A program made the translations under genes and the position numbers. This document shows positions 17,985-27,148 of a stretch of 64,000 nt of DNA, piece after piece. Source of the stretch: Bythopirellula sp041737835. GTDB lineage: Bacteria > Planctomycetota > Planctomycetia > Pirellulales > Lacipirellulaceae. Positions within the stretch are counted from its first letter, which is position 1. Each line of letters starts with the position of its first letter. Below the pieces are notes generated by a model. That model searched no databases. It worked only from the letters and a program-made list of their open reading frames with translations, and was not told the origin of the DNA. The stretch lies in NCBI GenBank assembly GCA_041737835.1, contig JBGSQY010000021.1. One strand, written 5' to 3'.

Positions 17985-20276
17985 ATGCGCATTCGTCGTC
18001 GCGAGATACTCCGCCTGCCTGCTGTCGCATTAGTGCTGTTGACTGCGCTGATCGCGGCGTCGACAGTCGCCCGTGCCCAGGAAAGCTCCGTCTCGTCGTG
18101 GGACGCGGCGGATTTTCGCATCTGGAGCTTCGTGCCGTACTGGACCGAGACATCGCAGATCAACACGTTCGCCGGCGACGGCGTTTACAATCACGTTTCG
18201 GACGTAATCTATCATGCCGGCTACCACCCCAGGGCCGATGGTACGCTGTTTAAGCACAGCCGGACGGACGCCAATCTTGGCAAGTTGAAGACCGATTCCG
18301 AGCAGTATGGCTTTCGGTTGATGATGGACATGTTCGACACCAACGGCGGCAGCGTCGATTCGGTTTGGACGACGATCACCGGCAATGCTTCCATTCGCGC
18401 GACGTTTGTGAACAACGTCAAGACGATCGTCGATCAATGGGGACTAGCGGGGGTCAACCTCGACTGGGAACGTCCCAACACCGCTACGAAATGGGGCAAC
18501 TATACGCAGTTTGCGAGAGAACTTGGGACGGCGCTCAATCCCCCGGGACAGGAGCATCGCGTCGAGATTTCCGTCGACGATTATGGGTCTACTGATGCGA
18601 GGTGGGATGACTCGTCGCTGTTCGATGCGCGAGTGTACGACCAAATCATGATGATGGCCTATCACTACGCTGCGTCGTCACAGGCGGGTTTTGCAAATGG
18701 GAAGATGAATCTCACGGGGCAGGGGGTCGAGAAGGCGTTCACCGACGAGCAGATTGTCATCGGCATCGGCACATGGGGCACGGACGGTCCGGCGACCAAA
18801 AGCCTCAAGGCGATCGTGGCCGCGAATCCTGATCTCCCTGCCGACGCCACGTCGTACACGGGCACCCTCACCGATTTTAACGGCACGCACACTGGCACGT
18901 GGACAATTAACAGCCGCTACATGGTGCGCGACAATGTTCAACTCGCGCTCGATCGCGGCCAGCCAGGGGTGATGTTCTGGACTCTACACTACGACGCTGT
19001 GGGGCCGATGAGCCTGCACCGAGTGGCACACCACTACGCCATGTTTAAGCAAGGTATCCCGGATTTGGACCTTAATGGCAAGGTCGACGCGGTCGACGCG
19101 AACGCCCTGGCGGACAATATGGGGAGCGTGCCCGGCTGGACCGGCACGAACACGCCGGCGCGTATGGAGGCGTTTTATATTGGGGGGAACTGGGAGAAGG
19201 GCGACCGCGACGGCAACGGCTTCGTCAACCAGGCAGACGCCGATTGGCTGGCCGCACGGTTTACGACGCTTGGCGTGGCCATTCCGGACCGGCTCCCTTA
19301 CACGGGCACGTTCGAGAAACTGGGCACCACGATGGGCCTCAATGGGCGCTGGCAGGCGGAGCGGAACGTGGCCAACCAACTCGTCGAGACGGGCAACTTC
19401 AACCAGCGTGATCCCGGCTATCTTTCGTTTGACGCTGATGGCGTAGGCGCGGAAAAGTTCAGTACAACAGCTGTCACGATTCGTCAGCAGAACAGCGCGG
19501 AGGCGTTTGACGGGCTCAATACCGCGGCCCGCAAGATGAAGACGACGCTGGCAACGCCAATCAACCTTGCCGAAAACGATGAAACCTACCTTACTTTTCT
19601 CGTACGGCAGGACACGGCAGGGCTGACCGCTGCCCAGTTGGCGTCGCCGAATCGCACCATCACATTGGAACTCCAAACCGCCGCCGGCCAAGCAGCGTAT
19701 GATTTCGCGTTCTTCGGTCAGCAGACCGACTTCGGCATTCGCAGTCAGACGGACGCACTTGGCGAAGATGTGACGGCGGACGGCTTCGCTGCGAATGAGA
19801 CATTCTTGTTTGTGGCAAAAATCTCTGGCAACGGCACCGACGCCAACCAGCTGCAGGCGTCGCTATTTGCCACCGGCTCGACCGTAGGCAACTTCACCGA
19901 TCCGGATTTCCAGTGGATGCTCTCCGCCGACGGCGGCACTGGCTTCAACCCCACGATCACCGACTTGCAGTTCACCAGCTTATTTGAGGCGAACTACACG
20001 GTGAGCAGTGTGATGGTCGGTTCGGCTGCCGATTTCTTCAGCGTGCCGGGCGATTTCAACGCCGACGGCGTGGTTAACGGAAGAGACTTCTTGGCTTGGC
20101 AGCGGGGCGAATCACCCGTTCCATTCAGTTCCGGCGACTTAGCTGATTGGCAAGCGGGATACGAGAGCCCATCGATTGCCGTGACGGCCGTGCCCGAGCC
20201 AAGCAGTATCGTTCTGCTGCTGCCCATCGCATTTCTGTTGACAAGACGCAATTCGGCTTTGGGGGCAAAGTCTTAA
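17985..20276 (+). CDS. Secreted GH18-like hydrolase with dockerin repeats and PEP-CTERM tail
   Basis: 763 residues. A signal peptide (about 1-31) starts with MRIRRREILRLPA. Residues about 43-350 resemble a GH18 barrel: SFVPYW start, LMMDMF strand, and GLAGVNLDWER at 153-163. The chitinase DxxDxDxE motif is therefore A-x-x-N158-x-D160-x-E162: the catalytic Glu and the preceding Asp are kept but the two earlier Asp are changed. Two Ca-binding dockerin-like loops follow (DLDLNGKVDAVDANALAD and GDRDGNGFVNQADADWLA), then a beta-rich domain, a further GDFNADGVVNGRDFLAWQRG loop and AVPEPSSIVLLLPIAFLLTRR, a PEP-CTERM signal. Chitin or another beta-1,4-GlcNAc polymer is the family substrate, not proven here. 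Its TAA abuts the GTG of cdsA. Confidence 0.82.
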   Translation: MRIRRREILRLPAVALVLLTALIAASTVARAQESSVSSWDAADFRIWSFVPYWTETSQINTFAGDGVYNHVSDVIYHAGYHPRADGTLFKHSRTDANLGKLKTDSEQYGFRLMMDMFDTNGGSVDSVWTTITGNASIRATFVNNVKTIVDQWGLAGVNLDWERPNTATKWGNYTQFARELGTALNPPGQEHRVEISVDDYGSTDARWDDSSLFDARVYDQIMMMAYHYAASSQAGFANGKMNLTGQGVEKAFTDEQIVIGIGTWGTDGPATKSLKAIVAANPDLPADATSYTGTLTDFNGTHTGTWTINSRYMVRDNVQLALDRGQPGVMFWTLHYDAVGPMSLHRVAHHYAMFKQGIPDLDLNGKVDAVDANALADNMGSVPGWTGTNTPARMEAFYIGGNWEKGDRDGNGFVNQADADWLAARFTTLGVAIPDRLPYTGTFEKLGTTMGLNGRWQAERNVANQLVETGNFNQRDPGYLSFDADGVGAEKFSTTAVTIRQQNSAEAFDGLNTAARKMKTTLATPINLAENDETYLTFLVRQDTAGLTAAQLASPNRTITLELQTAAGQAAYDFAFFGQQTDFGIRSQTDALGEDVTADGFAANETFLFVAKISGNGTDANQLQASLFATGSTVGNFTDPDFQWMLSADGGTGFNPTITDLQFTSLFEANYTVSSVMVGSAADFFSVPGDFNADGVVNGRDFLAWQRGESPVPFSSGDLADWQAGYESPSIAVTAVPEPSSIVLLLPIAFLLTRRNSALGAKS

Positions 20277-21188
20277 GTGCTTCGCTGGCGACTCATTATC
20301 GGAACGGCCTTGGTGGCTTTGTTATTGGGGCTTTGCTGGCTCGATGTGCATGGTCCTCGGCCCGGTATGTATTTGTTTCCCTTGGCTGCCTTGGTGTGTG
20401 TGCTCGCCACGGAAGAACTGCTCGCCATGTTTCGAGCCGTGGGACATGAACCACACCACTTGGCCACTCATGTGGCAACATTGGTGACGCTTATCGGCGC
20501 AAGCTTGCCATTGAGTTGGTCCGATGGCACCGGCAATACCACTGTCGGTCGGCTTGGCTGTTTAGGATTGGCCGTTGCTGCTGGATTTATTGTGAATGTC
20601 ATTGCCGAGATGTGGCGTTATACGGCTCCTGGCAAAACAATCACCCAAATTGCACTCGCCACGTTGGCCGTGGTTTATGTTGGCGGCTTGTTGGGATTTT
20701 TGGTGCAACTCCGTTTGCTCCCCATCGACGGCGAGCGTTTTCACGGTGGCATGGTCGCGCTCTTTTCGATGATCGCTGTGGTGAAATTCACCGATATCGG
20801 CGCGTACTTTGGCGGGAAGAAATGGGGGAAACACAAGTTGGCTCCCGTCATCAGTCCCGGAAAGACATGGGAAGGAGCAGCCAGCGGCTTGGCCTTGGGC
20901 ACCGCCATGGCGTTTCTAATGTTGGGCCCGTTTGCCCGTTTCATGAGCGTGCCAAGCGAGCGAGCGTGGTTGCCTTGGTTGGGTGGGGCCATCGCCTATG
21001 GCGTCTGTGTGAGCATCGCCGGCATGATCGGCGACTTGACCGAATCACTGCTCAAACGTGATGCGGGAATGAAAGACTCCAGCACGTGGCTCCCCGGTTT
21101 TGGCGGCGTGTTGGATTTGCTCGACTCGCTGCTGCTGGCCGCACCGGTGGCTTATTTGCTTTGGATATTGGGAGTTGTGAGCGTTTAA
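20277..21188 (+). CDS. cdsA: Phosphatidate cytidylyltransferase
   Basis: 303 residues. Converts phosphatidate and CTP to CDP-diacylglycerol in the inner membrane, the branch point of phospholipid synthesis. About eight helices are visible. The C-terminal CTP-transferase signature is present: IGDLTESLLKRDAGMKDSS followed by LPGFGGVLDLLDSL, where the usual LPGHGG has Phe for His and LDRxDS has Leu for Arg. GTG start at 20277 begins on the base after the preceding stop; a GGGGGC block about 17 nt upstream is only a weak ribosome site, so translational coupling is likely. Confidence 0.93.
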   Translation: MLRWRLIIGTALVALLLGLCWLDVHGPRPGMYLFPLAALVCVLATEELLAMFRAVGHEPHHLATHVATLVTLIGASLPLSWSDGTGNTTVGRLGCLGLAVAAGFIVNVIAEMWRYTAPGKTITQIALATLAVVYVGGLLGFLVQLRLLPIDGERFHGGMVALFSMIAVVKFTDIGAYFGGKKWGKHKLAPVISPGKTWEGAASGLALGTAMAFLMLGPFARFMSVPSERAWLPWLGGAIAYGVCVSIAGMIGDLTESLLKRDAGMKDSSTWLPGFGGVLDLLDSLLLAAPVAYLLWILGVVSV

Positions 21189-21457
21189 TGACATTGCACG
21201 AGAGGCGTTTCAGGCGAGCGATAAGTTCCCAGAATGCCAATTGTGGTATAGTCTGCCGCCGACCGGTTCCGTGGCAGAATCCCTACAAACCGTTAGCCAG
21301 TCACTATTTAGGCCCGGCAGGGGGCGATTGGGTGGCCGTTGCTGGCAGGGATTGAGTATATTTATGAAGTGACATCGCTCGTTGCGGCGCCGAAGGACGG
21401 AGACCCGGCGATGACTCCTTATAGCAATACGGACGCTTACCACGCGCCCCTGTCTGC
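21189..21457. other. Gap between cdsA and phoH
   Basis: 269 bp with no convincing gene, strong hairpin or promoter found by eye. Confidence 0.4.
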
Positions 21458-22402
21458 ATGATTGAAGCAAGCATCTCGGTAGGGGATCCAGAGAGTCTGG
21501 TACTCATCCTGGGGACGAAGGATCAGCATCTTAAACAGATACGCGAAGCAATTCCCGCGCATATCTCGACGCGTGACGGCAAAATCTATATCCATGGCGA
21601 CGAACACGCCGTGATACAGGCCACGAGCGTGTTGGAAGAATTGCGCACATTGCTCGCGCGCGATTTGCCCCTTGATAATGATCAAGTGCAGCAAGTTATC
21701 CGCCGCGTCACGACGGGCGAAAAAATGCCACGCGCTGAACCGATCAGCGTCCGTGGCGGTAAACTCATTCACCCCCGCACTCGCGGCCAAGCCGACTACT
21801 TGCGCACCATCCGCGAAAACGCGCTGGTGTTCTGTACGGGTCCCGCTGGTACGGGCAAAACGTATTTGGCCGTGGCCACCGCCGTGGAAGCCCTTCGGGC
21901 TCACCGGGTGCGGAAGTTGGTGCTGGTGCGCCCTGCGGTCGAAGCGGGCGAAAGCCTCGGCTTTCTTCCTGGTGATTTGCAGGCAAAGATCAATCCCTAT
22001 CTGCGACCACTGTTGGATGCGCTGGGTGACATGATCGACCGCGATCAGGTCCAGCGATATATGGATGAGGACGTGATCGAAGTCGTGCCGCTCGCTTACA
22101 TGCGTGGCCGGACGCTGAATAATGCATTCATCATCATGGATGAGGCCCAAAACACGACCGTCGCACAAATGAAAATGTTTTTGACGCGGATGGGCGAAGG
22201 GTCTCAAATTGTTGTGTCGGGTGACACGACGCAGATCGACTTGCCCCCGCACACCAAGAGCGGATTGATCGATGCGTTGTCGCGCCTGCGGGATATCGAA
22301 GGCTTCGCCAAGATTCATCTTTCGACCGAAGACATCGTCCGCCATCGGATTGTGCAGGATATTGTCCGCGCGTATGAGGAGAGCTCGAAAAAGAAACGCT
22401 GA
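21458..22402 (+). CDS. phoH: PhoH-family ATPase (PhoH-like, YbeZ type)
   Basis: 314 residues. An N-terminal KH-like region (about 5-68) is followed by the PhoH domain. Walker A is GPAGTGKT at 128-135 and Walker B is FIIMDEAQN; RPAVEAGESLGFLPGD, AYMRGRTLNNA, and VSGDTTQIDLP are family signatures. Cytoplasmic; family members are RNA-associated ATPases that usually lie beside ybeY, as here (two genes downstream). Start ATG at 21458. Function in ribosome quality control is inferred from the pairing. Confidence 0.95.
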   Translation: MIEASISVGDPESLVLILGTKDQHLKQIREAIPAHISTRDGKIYIHGDEHAVIQATSVLEELRTLLARDLPLDNDQVQQVIRRVTTGEKMPRAEPISVRGGKLIHPRTRGQADYLRTIRENALVFCTGPAGTGKTYLAVATAVEALRAHRVRKLVLVRPAVEAGESLGFLPGDLQAKINPYLRPLLDALGDMIDRDQVQRYMDEDVIEVVPLAYMRGRTLNNAFIIMDEAQNTTVAQMKMFLTRMGEGSQIVVSGDTTQIDLPPHTKSGLIDALSRLRDIEGFAKIHLSTEDIVRHRIVQDIVRAYEESSKKKR

Positions 22403-22412
22403 GATTTCAGCG

Positions 22413-22450
22413 ACTCACCCCTGCGGTAAAACTGCGCTGGGGTGGTGAGT
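22413..22450 (+). promoter_or_regulatory. Hairpin that could mask the ribosome site of the 22460 gene
   Basis: ACTCACC (22413-22419) is the exact complement of GGTGAGT (22444-22450), and GCG (22423-22425) can add to it with CGC (22435-22437). The right arm contains the only Shine-Dalgarno-like sequence before the ATG at 22460. Confidence 0.35.
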
Positions 22451-22459
22451 TATTTTGTT

Positions 22460-24730
22460 ATGGCCAATATCCCTCAAAAACGAACTCGACAGCAACGCGT
22501 GGCTGTCGTCGAATTGCCACCTGGGCTGTTGGGCAATTTGTGGGGGCAACTACAGCGAGGTTCCATCTTGCTGCGGTTGGCCATTTGCGCACTAGCCGCG
22601 ATTTTGATGCTGATCTTCACCCGAGGCTGGGATCCGCCGTTCCGCTATCGGCTCAACGAAGTTCCCGAGCGGAACATCGTGGCAAGCGTCGATTTCGAGC
22701 AGCCCGACCAAGCCGCGACTGCAGAAGCTCGCACCTTGTCCCGCCGGTTGACGGTGGCCGTGTACGACCAAGACCCTGCGCCACTCGAACAGCTGCGAGC
22801 TCAATTAAGGCTGGAAATCGGCAAACTTCTCACGGCCGAAACCTGGGAAGACGTTGATCCCGAACTCTGGCAGCAGTTTCAGCCGCCGCTGGCGGAAGGC
22901 ACGCCCGACCCGACCGACGAAGAGCGCGCCGAGCAATTCAAACGGTTGAAAGAATCCCTCGCCACGGAGACGGCTCTGGATGCTTTCAATACCAAGGTTG
23001 CCGAATCGATGGCTCCACTTGAAGAATGGGGTCTGTTGGAAGAACTGCCTAAGGAACACGACGGCAACTTGGAGAAAATCTTCGTCCGCACCCGCGAAGG
23101 GGAAGGCTTTTCCGCCGAAGCGGGGCGAGATGTTCCCGACGTACTAATCAAGAATGCCAGTGCCAAACTGCAGCAATCTCTCAACGAGAAGCTTTCTTCG
23201 GTGGAACTAGCGCAACAAGTGTTTGCCTGGTTGCGACCGCGATTGCTGCCGACGCTGAAATTAAATCTTGCCGCAACGCTCAAAGCACAAGATGCCGCAG
23301 CCGCGGCGGTGGCCGAAGTGACCAAACCATTTCGCACGGGCGAAAACACGCTCGCTAAGGGGGGCGTGGCGATTGATGCCGACACGCTGAAACTCCTGAA
23401 ACTCGAATACGATTCGCGACTCGCCGAGCGCGGCTTCGGCGTGAAAGTGCGGCGAGCTCTGGCGATTTTGGGAATGTATGTCGCCCTTTACACACTTTGT
23501 GGATTTTACATCTACGCACGCGAACCTCGCGCCCTGAACGATCTTTTCCGCTTTGTCTCGCTGGTCACGTTATGCTGCGTTACGGTATTGCTTGCCGACT
23601 TAGTAAGTCATTACTTGTGGGGCACTGAAGTCATTCCGCTATTGCTGTTAGGAATGACGGTCGCCATCGCCTATCAACAAGAGATGGCACTGATTATCGC
23701 GGCCAGCGTCAATTTGGTGATTACCGTGGCCATCGGGCTTGATATGCAGCAATCGCTCGTGCTGCTGGCGACGGTGGCAGGGGCGATTCTGGTTTTGAAA
23801 CAAGTTCGCACCCGCGGCAAACTCCTGTCCGTCGGTGCCGTCGCGGGCGTCGTGGCGCTCTTTACGACGGTCGGCGTTGGCACGCTCTACGGTCAACCTC
23901 ACATGCAATTGTGGATCAATGGGCTCACACTGGCGCTTTGGTCAGTGATTGCCGGATCGTTGATGACGGTACTTTTGCCAGCCGTGGAACGTGTGTTCAA
24001 CGTGCAGACCGATTTGAGCCTCATTGAATTGGGCGACCCGGCCCATCCGCTGCTGCAAGAATTGATTCGCCGAGCACCGGGAACTTACAACCATTCGATC
24101 ACGGTGGCATCGCTTGCCGAAGCCGCGGCGGAATCCATCGGTGCCCGCGGCTTGTTGGTGCGCGTGGGGGCTTACTTCCACGACATCGGCAAAATGCTTA
24201 AGCCGGGTTACTTTATCGAAAATCAAACCCCTGGTCAGAACCGCCATGATACGCTGGTCCCGGCGATGAGCACGCTAGTGATCATTGCCCATGTGAAAGA
24301 TGGGGCTGACCTCGCGCGCCAGAATAAACTTCCGGAATCGATAATCGACTTCATTCAACAGCATCACGGCACGACCCTTGTCGAGTATTTTTATCGCCAA
24401 GCCAATGAGAAGCGGAACCAAGATCCCGACAGCGCCGAAGTCGATGAAAGCTCGTTCCGCTATCCCGGCCCGAAACCGCAGTCTAAAGAAGCCGGCGTGC
24501 TGATGCTGGCCGATGCGGTGGAGAGTGCCAGCCGGGCACTTAAGGAGCCAACTCCTTCGCGCATCGAAGGAATCGTCGAAGATTTGGCGATGAAGCGGCT
24601 TTTGGACGGCCAATTTGACGAAAGTGGGCTGACTTTGGAAGAGGTGCGCAAAGTTGGTGAAAGTTTGGTAAAATCGCTCACCGCCGTGTATCATGGCCGC
24701 GTTAAATACCCCGAGCAAGAAACGGCGTAG
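22460..24730 (+). CDS. 7TM receptor with intracellular HD hydrolase (PgpH-like)
   Basis: 756 residues from the ATG at 22460; a GTG at 22442 lies inside a possible ribosome-site hairpin. Order: short cytoplasmic N terminus, one helix (about 35-55), a large extracytoplasmic 7TMR-HDED domain (about 60-325), seven helices (about 335-525) and a cytoplasmic HD domain. HD motifs: NHSITVASLAEAAAES, YFHDIGKMLKPGYFIENQ (HD plus metal ligands), IIAHVKDGADLA, and QQHHGTTLVEYFY. Characterised PgpH proteins hydrolyse cyclic di-AMP; that activity is inferred from the family. phoH lies upstream and ybeY directly downstream (4-bp gap to its earliest start). Confidence 0.93.
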   Translation: MANIPQKRTRQQRVAVVELPPGLLGNLWGQLQRGSILLRLAICALAAILMLIFTRGWDPPFRYRLNEVPERNIVASVDFEQPDQAATAEARTLSRRLTVAVYDQDPAPLEQLRAQLRLEIGKLLTAETWEDVDPELWQQFQPPLAEGTPDPTDEERAEQFKRLKESLATETALDAFNTKVAESMAPLEEWGLLEELPKEHDGNLEKIFVRTREGEGFSAEAGRDVPDVLIKNASAKLQQSLNEKLSSVELAQQVFAWLRPRLLPTLKLNLAATLKAQDAAAAAVAEVTKPFRTGENTLAKGGVAIDADTLKLLKLEYDSRLAERGFGVKVRRALAILGMYVALYTLCGFYIYAREPRALNDLFRFVSLVTLCCVTVLLADLVSHYLWGTEVIPLLLLGMTVAIAYQQEMALIIAASVNLVITVAIGLDMQQSLVLLATVAGAILVLKQVRTRGKLLSVGAVAGVVALFTTVGVGTLYGQPHMQLWINGLTLALWSVIAGSLMTVLLPAVERVFNVQTDLSLIELGDPAHPLLQELIRRAPGTYNHSITVASLAEAAAESIGARGLLVRVGAYFHDIGKMLKPGYFIENQTPGQNRHDTLVPAMSTLVIIAHVKDGADLARQNKLPESIIDFIQQHHGTTLVEYFYRQANEKRNQDPDSAEVDESSFRYPGPKPQSKEAGVLMLADAVESASRALKEPTPSRIEGIVEDLAMKRLLDGQFDESGLTLEEVRKVGESLVKSLTAVYHGRVKYPEQETA

Positions 24731-24757
24731 CGTTTGTTCTCCCACCTCGTGAACGAT

Positions 24758-25315
24758 ATGCACGAACACCGTTTGGACAAAGTTCCCCCACCCACGTCTT
24801 CCCCTATGCCCAGCGAATCGGACCCTGCGAAACGGGCTTACCGAATTCTTGTCGCCAACGAACAAGCGACATTAACCATCGACGAAGCGCGATTAGTCGC
24901 CGCGGTGGACGCCATTCTGGCCGACACGGATTATTCCCAAGCCATGGTGAGCATCGCCGTGGTTGATGATCCTGCGATCCACGCACTCAATGTGCAGTAT
25001 CTCCAGCACGATTATCCCACTGACGTATTAAGCTTTGTTCTGGAGGAAACGCCGCAGCTCGTCGAAGGGGAATTGATCGTCAGCTCCGACACGGCGGTGC
25101 GGGAAGCCCAGGAAGCAGGTTGGTCGCCGCTGGACGAATTGTTGCTCTACGTGATTCATGGCACGCTGCATTTGGTGGGCTATGACGATCACGAACCGGC
25201 CGATCAGCGAGAAATGTACGCGGCCGAGGCACACTATTTGAGACAGTTGGGAATCGCCCTGCCAGCTGACCGGTCACGTTGGCAGGATGCTCTTGGAAAG
25301 GATTCGTCATCGTGA
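24758..25315 (+). CDS. ybeY: Endoribonuclease YbeY
   Basis: 185 residues from the ATG at 24758; a TTG at 24734 and an ATG at 24806 are alternatives, and no strong ribosome site decides among them. A Zn-dependent RNase acting in 16S rRNA 3'-end maturation and ribosome quality control. The metal motif HGTLHLVGYDDHEPADQREM (H-x3-H-x5-H pattern) is at about residues 135-155; DVLSFVLEE and GELIVSSDTAVREAQ precede it as usual. Its stop overlaps the start of the CBS protein gene by 4 nt (GTGA). Confidence 0.93.
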   Translation: MHEHRLDKVPPPTSSPMPSESDPAKRAYRILVANEQATLTIDEARLVAAVDAILADTDYSQAMVSIAVVDDPAIHALNVQYLQHDYPTDVLSFVLEETPQLVEGELIVSSDTAVREAQEAGWSPLDELLLYVIHGTLHLVGYDDHEPADQREMYAAEAHYLRQLGIALPADRSRWQDALGKDSSS

Positions 25316-26610
25316 CGTTGTCGGCATTGCTCATAACGGGTCTGGTAACACTCGCAGCCGCGATAGTGGCCAATCTCGGTGCGCGGTCGTTGCGAGACTT
25401 TTCTCGGCACGATTTAGAAGAAATCTGCCGCCGCCGCGGCAACCCAGATCGTTTTTCCCAAGTCTTGCAAGAACACGAACACGTGGGGCTGGGTGCTGAA
25501 ATACTGACCGTGCTGCTCGCCGCGTTTGCCGTGGTGATTATCACCGCCTGGGTCGACATGCGTTGGGAGTTGGCCGACAACGAAGATTGGAGCACGCTTC
25601 TCGCCACGGGTGCGGTGTGTGCTTTGGTCCTGATCATCGGCATCGTTTGGATCAGCCGCGCGATCGCGCGTGTGTTCTCCGAAGAGTTTCTGTCTCGCAC
25701 TTGGCCGCTGTGGCGGGGGCTGGCTGTGCTGACGACGCCGCTAGGTTGGGGGGCGCATTTCTTGGACGTGCTGTTCCACCGCATAGCTGGCCGCGAGCAA
25801 CACGACGAAGACGACGAGCGGATCGAGGAAGAAATCCGGACGATTGTCAGCGAAGGGCACCGCGAAGGTTTGCTCGAAGAAGAAGCCCGGGAAATGATCG
25901 AAGGGGTGATCGACCTCGGCGAGGCCGATGTAGCGGACGTAATGACTCCGCGGACCGACATGCACATGCTTTCGATCGGGCTGGAGTGGGATGCCCTCAT
26001 TGCCGCAGCGATTGAGACGGGCCACACGCGGATCCCTGTGTACGAAAAGAACCGCGACGACATCATCGGCATCCTGTACACCAAGGACTTGCTCCCCGAG
26101 TTGGCAACGAGCGATGGAGCATCGCGAACTCCGATTCGAGAACTGCTGCGTAAGCCGGTCTTTGTGCCCGAAACCAAGCCAGTGCATGATCTGTTGCAGA
26201 TGTTCCAAAAAATGCGGACCCATATCGCGGTCGTGCTCGATGAATACGGCGGCGTGGCGGGACTGGTCACCGTCGAAGACGTTCTCGAGGAAATCGTCGG
26301 CGAGATCGTCGATGAATACGACGAAGAAGTCGTCGAGGAAATCCACATGATCGACGACAACATCTGCGAAGCCCTCGGCAAAACACGCATCGACGAAATC
26401 AACGAACGCTTAGGCATCGAACTCCCTGAGGATGGTGATTACACGACGATCGGCGGATTTGTCTTTTCTGAACTAGGCCGCGTGCCGGTCTCTGGTGAAT
26501 CGCTCACGTGGCAGGAGCAGGTGCAAATCCGCGTGCTCGAAGCCTCGAAACGCCGCGTCGAACGAGTGCGCATCGAGCGGCTGACCGACGACCAACGCGA
26601 AAGCGCGTAG
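25312..26610 (+). CDS. CorC/HlyC-type transporter with CNNM and CBS domains
   Basis: 432 residues from the GTG at 25312, which overlaps the ybeY stop (GTGA) and follows GGAAAGG. Three or four N-terminal helices form a divergent CNNM-like membrane region (about 1-160), then an acidic linker, a CBS pair (about 190-320, with VADVMTPRTDMHMLSI, HTRIPVYEKNRDDIIGIL, and AVVLDEYGGVAGLVTVEDVLEE), and a C-terminal CorC_HlyC domain (about 345-430). Family members move or sense Mg2+/Co2+; this is inferred. The phoH-PgpH-ybeY-CorC order is a widespread conserved cluster. Confidence 0.92.
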   Translation: MTLSALLITGLVTLAAAIVANLGARSLRDFSRHDLEEICRRRGNPDRFSQVLQEHEHVGLGAEILTVLLAAFAVVIITAWVDMRWELADNEDWSTLLATGAVCALVLIIGIVWISRAIARVFSEEFLSRTWPLWRGLAVLTTPLGWGAHFLDVLFHRIAGREQHDEDDERIEEEIRTIVSEGHREGLLEEEAREMIEGVIDLGEADVADVMTPRTDMHMLSIGLEWDALIAAAIETGHTRIPVYEKNRDDIIGILYTKDLLPELATSDGASRTPIRELLRKPVFVPETKPVHDLLQMFQKMRTHIAVVLDEYGGVAGLVTVEDVLEEIVGEIVDEYDEEVVEEIHMIDDNICEALGKTRIDEINERLGIELPEDGDYTTIGGFVFSELGRVPVSGESLTWQEQVQIRVLEASKRRVERVRIERLTDDQRESA

Positions 26611-26715
26611 GTTTATCAGGTCATTCTGAGGCGAGCCATAAACTCCCGCAGGGAAATCACGGCGAGCCGAAGAATCTAGTCTACACATCCACACGGTTTG
26701 TCCATGTGTTGGGTA

Positions 26716-26801
26716 TAGGCCGGAACAAGCTCCGCGCCGTTCCGGCACAGAACAGTGTTAAGTAAGCCATGCCGGAACGGCGCACCGCTTGTTCCGGCCT
26801 A
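26716..26801. repeat. REP-like palindrome, TAGGCCGGAAC family (copy 2)
   Basis: 32-nt arms 26716-26747 and 26770-26801 are complementary at 29 of 32 positions, with a 22-nt centre. The outer TAGGCCGGAAC and inner GTTCCGGCA / TGCCGGAAC blocks are those of 1389-1465. A half-element, CTTGTTCCGGCCTGCAT, also occurs near 29220. Confidence 0.75.
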
Positions 26802-26814
26802 CAAAAACATCTCT

Positions 26815-27137
26815 TCAGGTTTGCGAGCTTTGCGAGGTTTGCTTGGTTTGCGGTCTCATAAATGTTGCCAACCTGCCTTTTCGCGCGAGCGCTGGGGTCC
26901 CAACTTTGGTGACGAAACTCTTGGGTTTTGTCACTTGGTCAAATCGCAAGTCTTGATAGTCCAAGCCCTTGCGAAAATCACACGTGCCAAAACGAGTCGA
27001 CTTTTGGTCAAAACGCACGGCGAGCGTGTTCCAAAAGGACTGTCTGCGGATTCAGTTTTTAAAGAACATGCCTAGCAAATGGCGAACACCATTATCGCGA
27101 TTGAGAATCGCTTCGCCACAACAATTCTTGGCCGGGG
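26815..27137 (-). repeat. Dispersed ~320-bp non-coding repeat, copy B
   Basis: Reverse-orientation counterpart of 8382-8702 (see there for shared blocks). It sits 14 nt from the palindrome at 26716-26801 and upstream of a stretch resembling the AACCACAGAGG-type repeat (27149-27180). Confidence 0.8.
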
Positions 27138-27148
27138 TGAAGATATTA

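Noticed and set aside
21437..22345. 302-residue minus-strand frame
   Set aside because: Fully antisense to phoH; rich in His and Arg as expected of a shadow.
25080..26417. 445-residue minus-strand frame
   Set aside because: Antisense to ybeY and the CBS protein; Ser/Arg-rich shadow.
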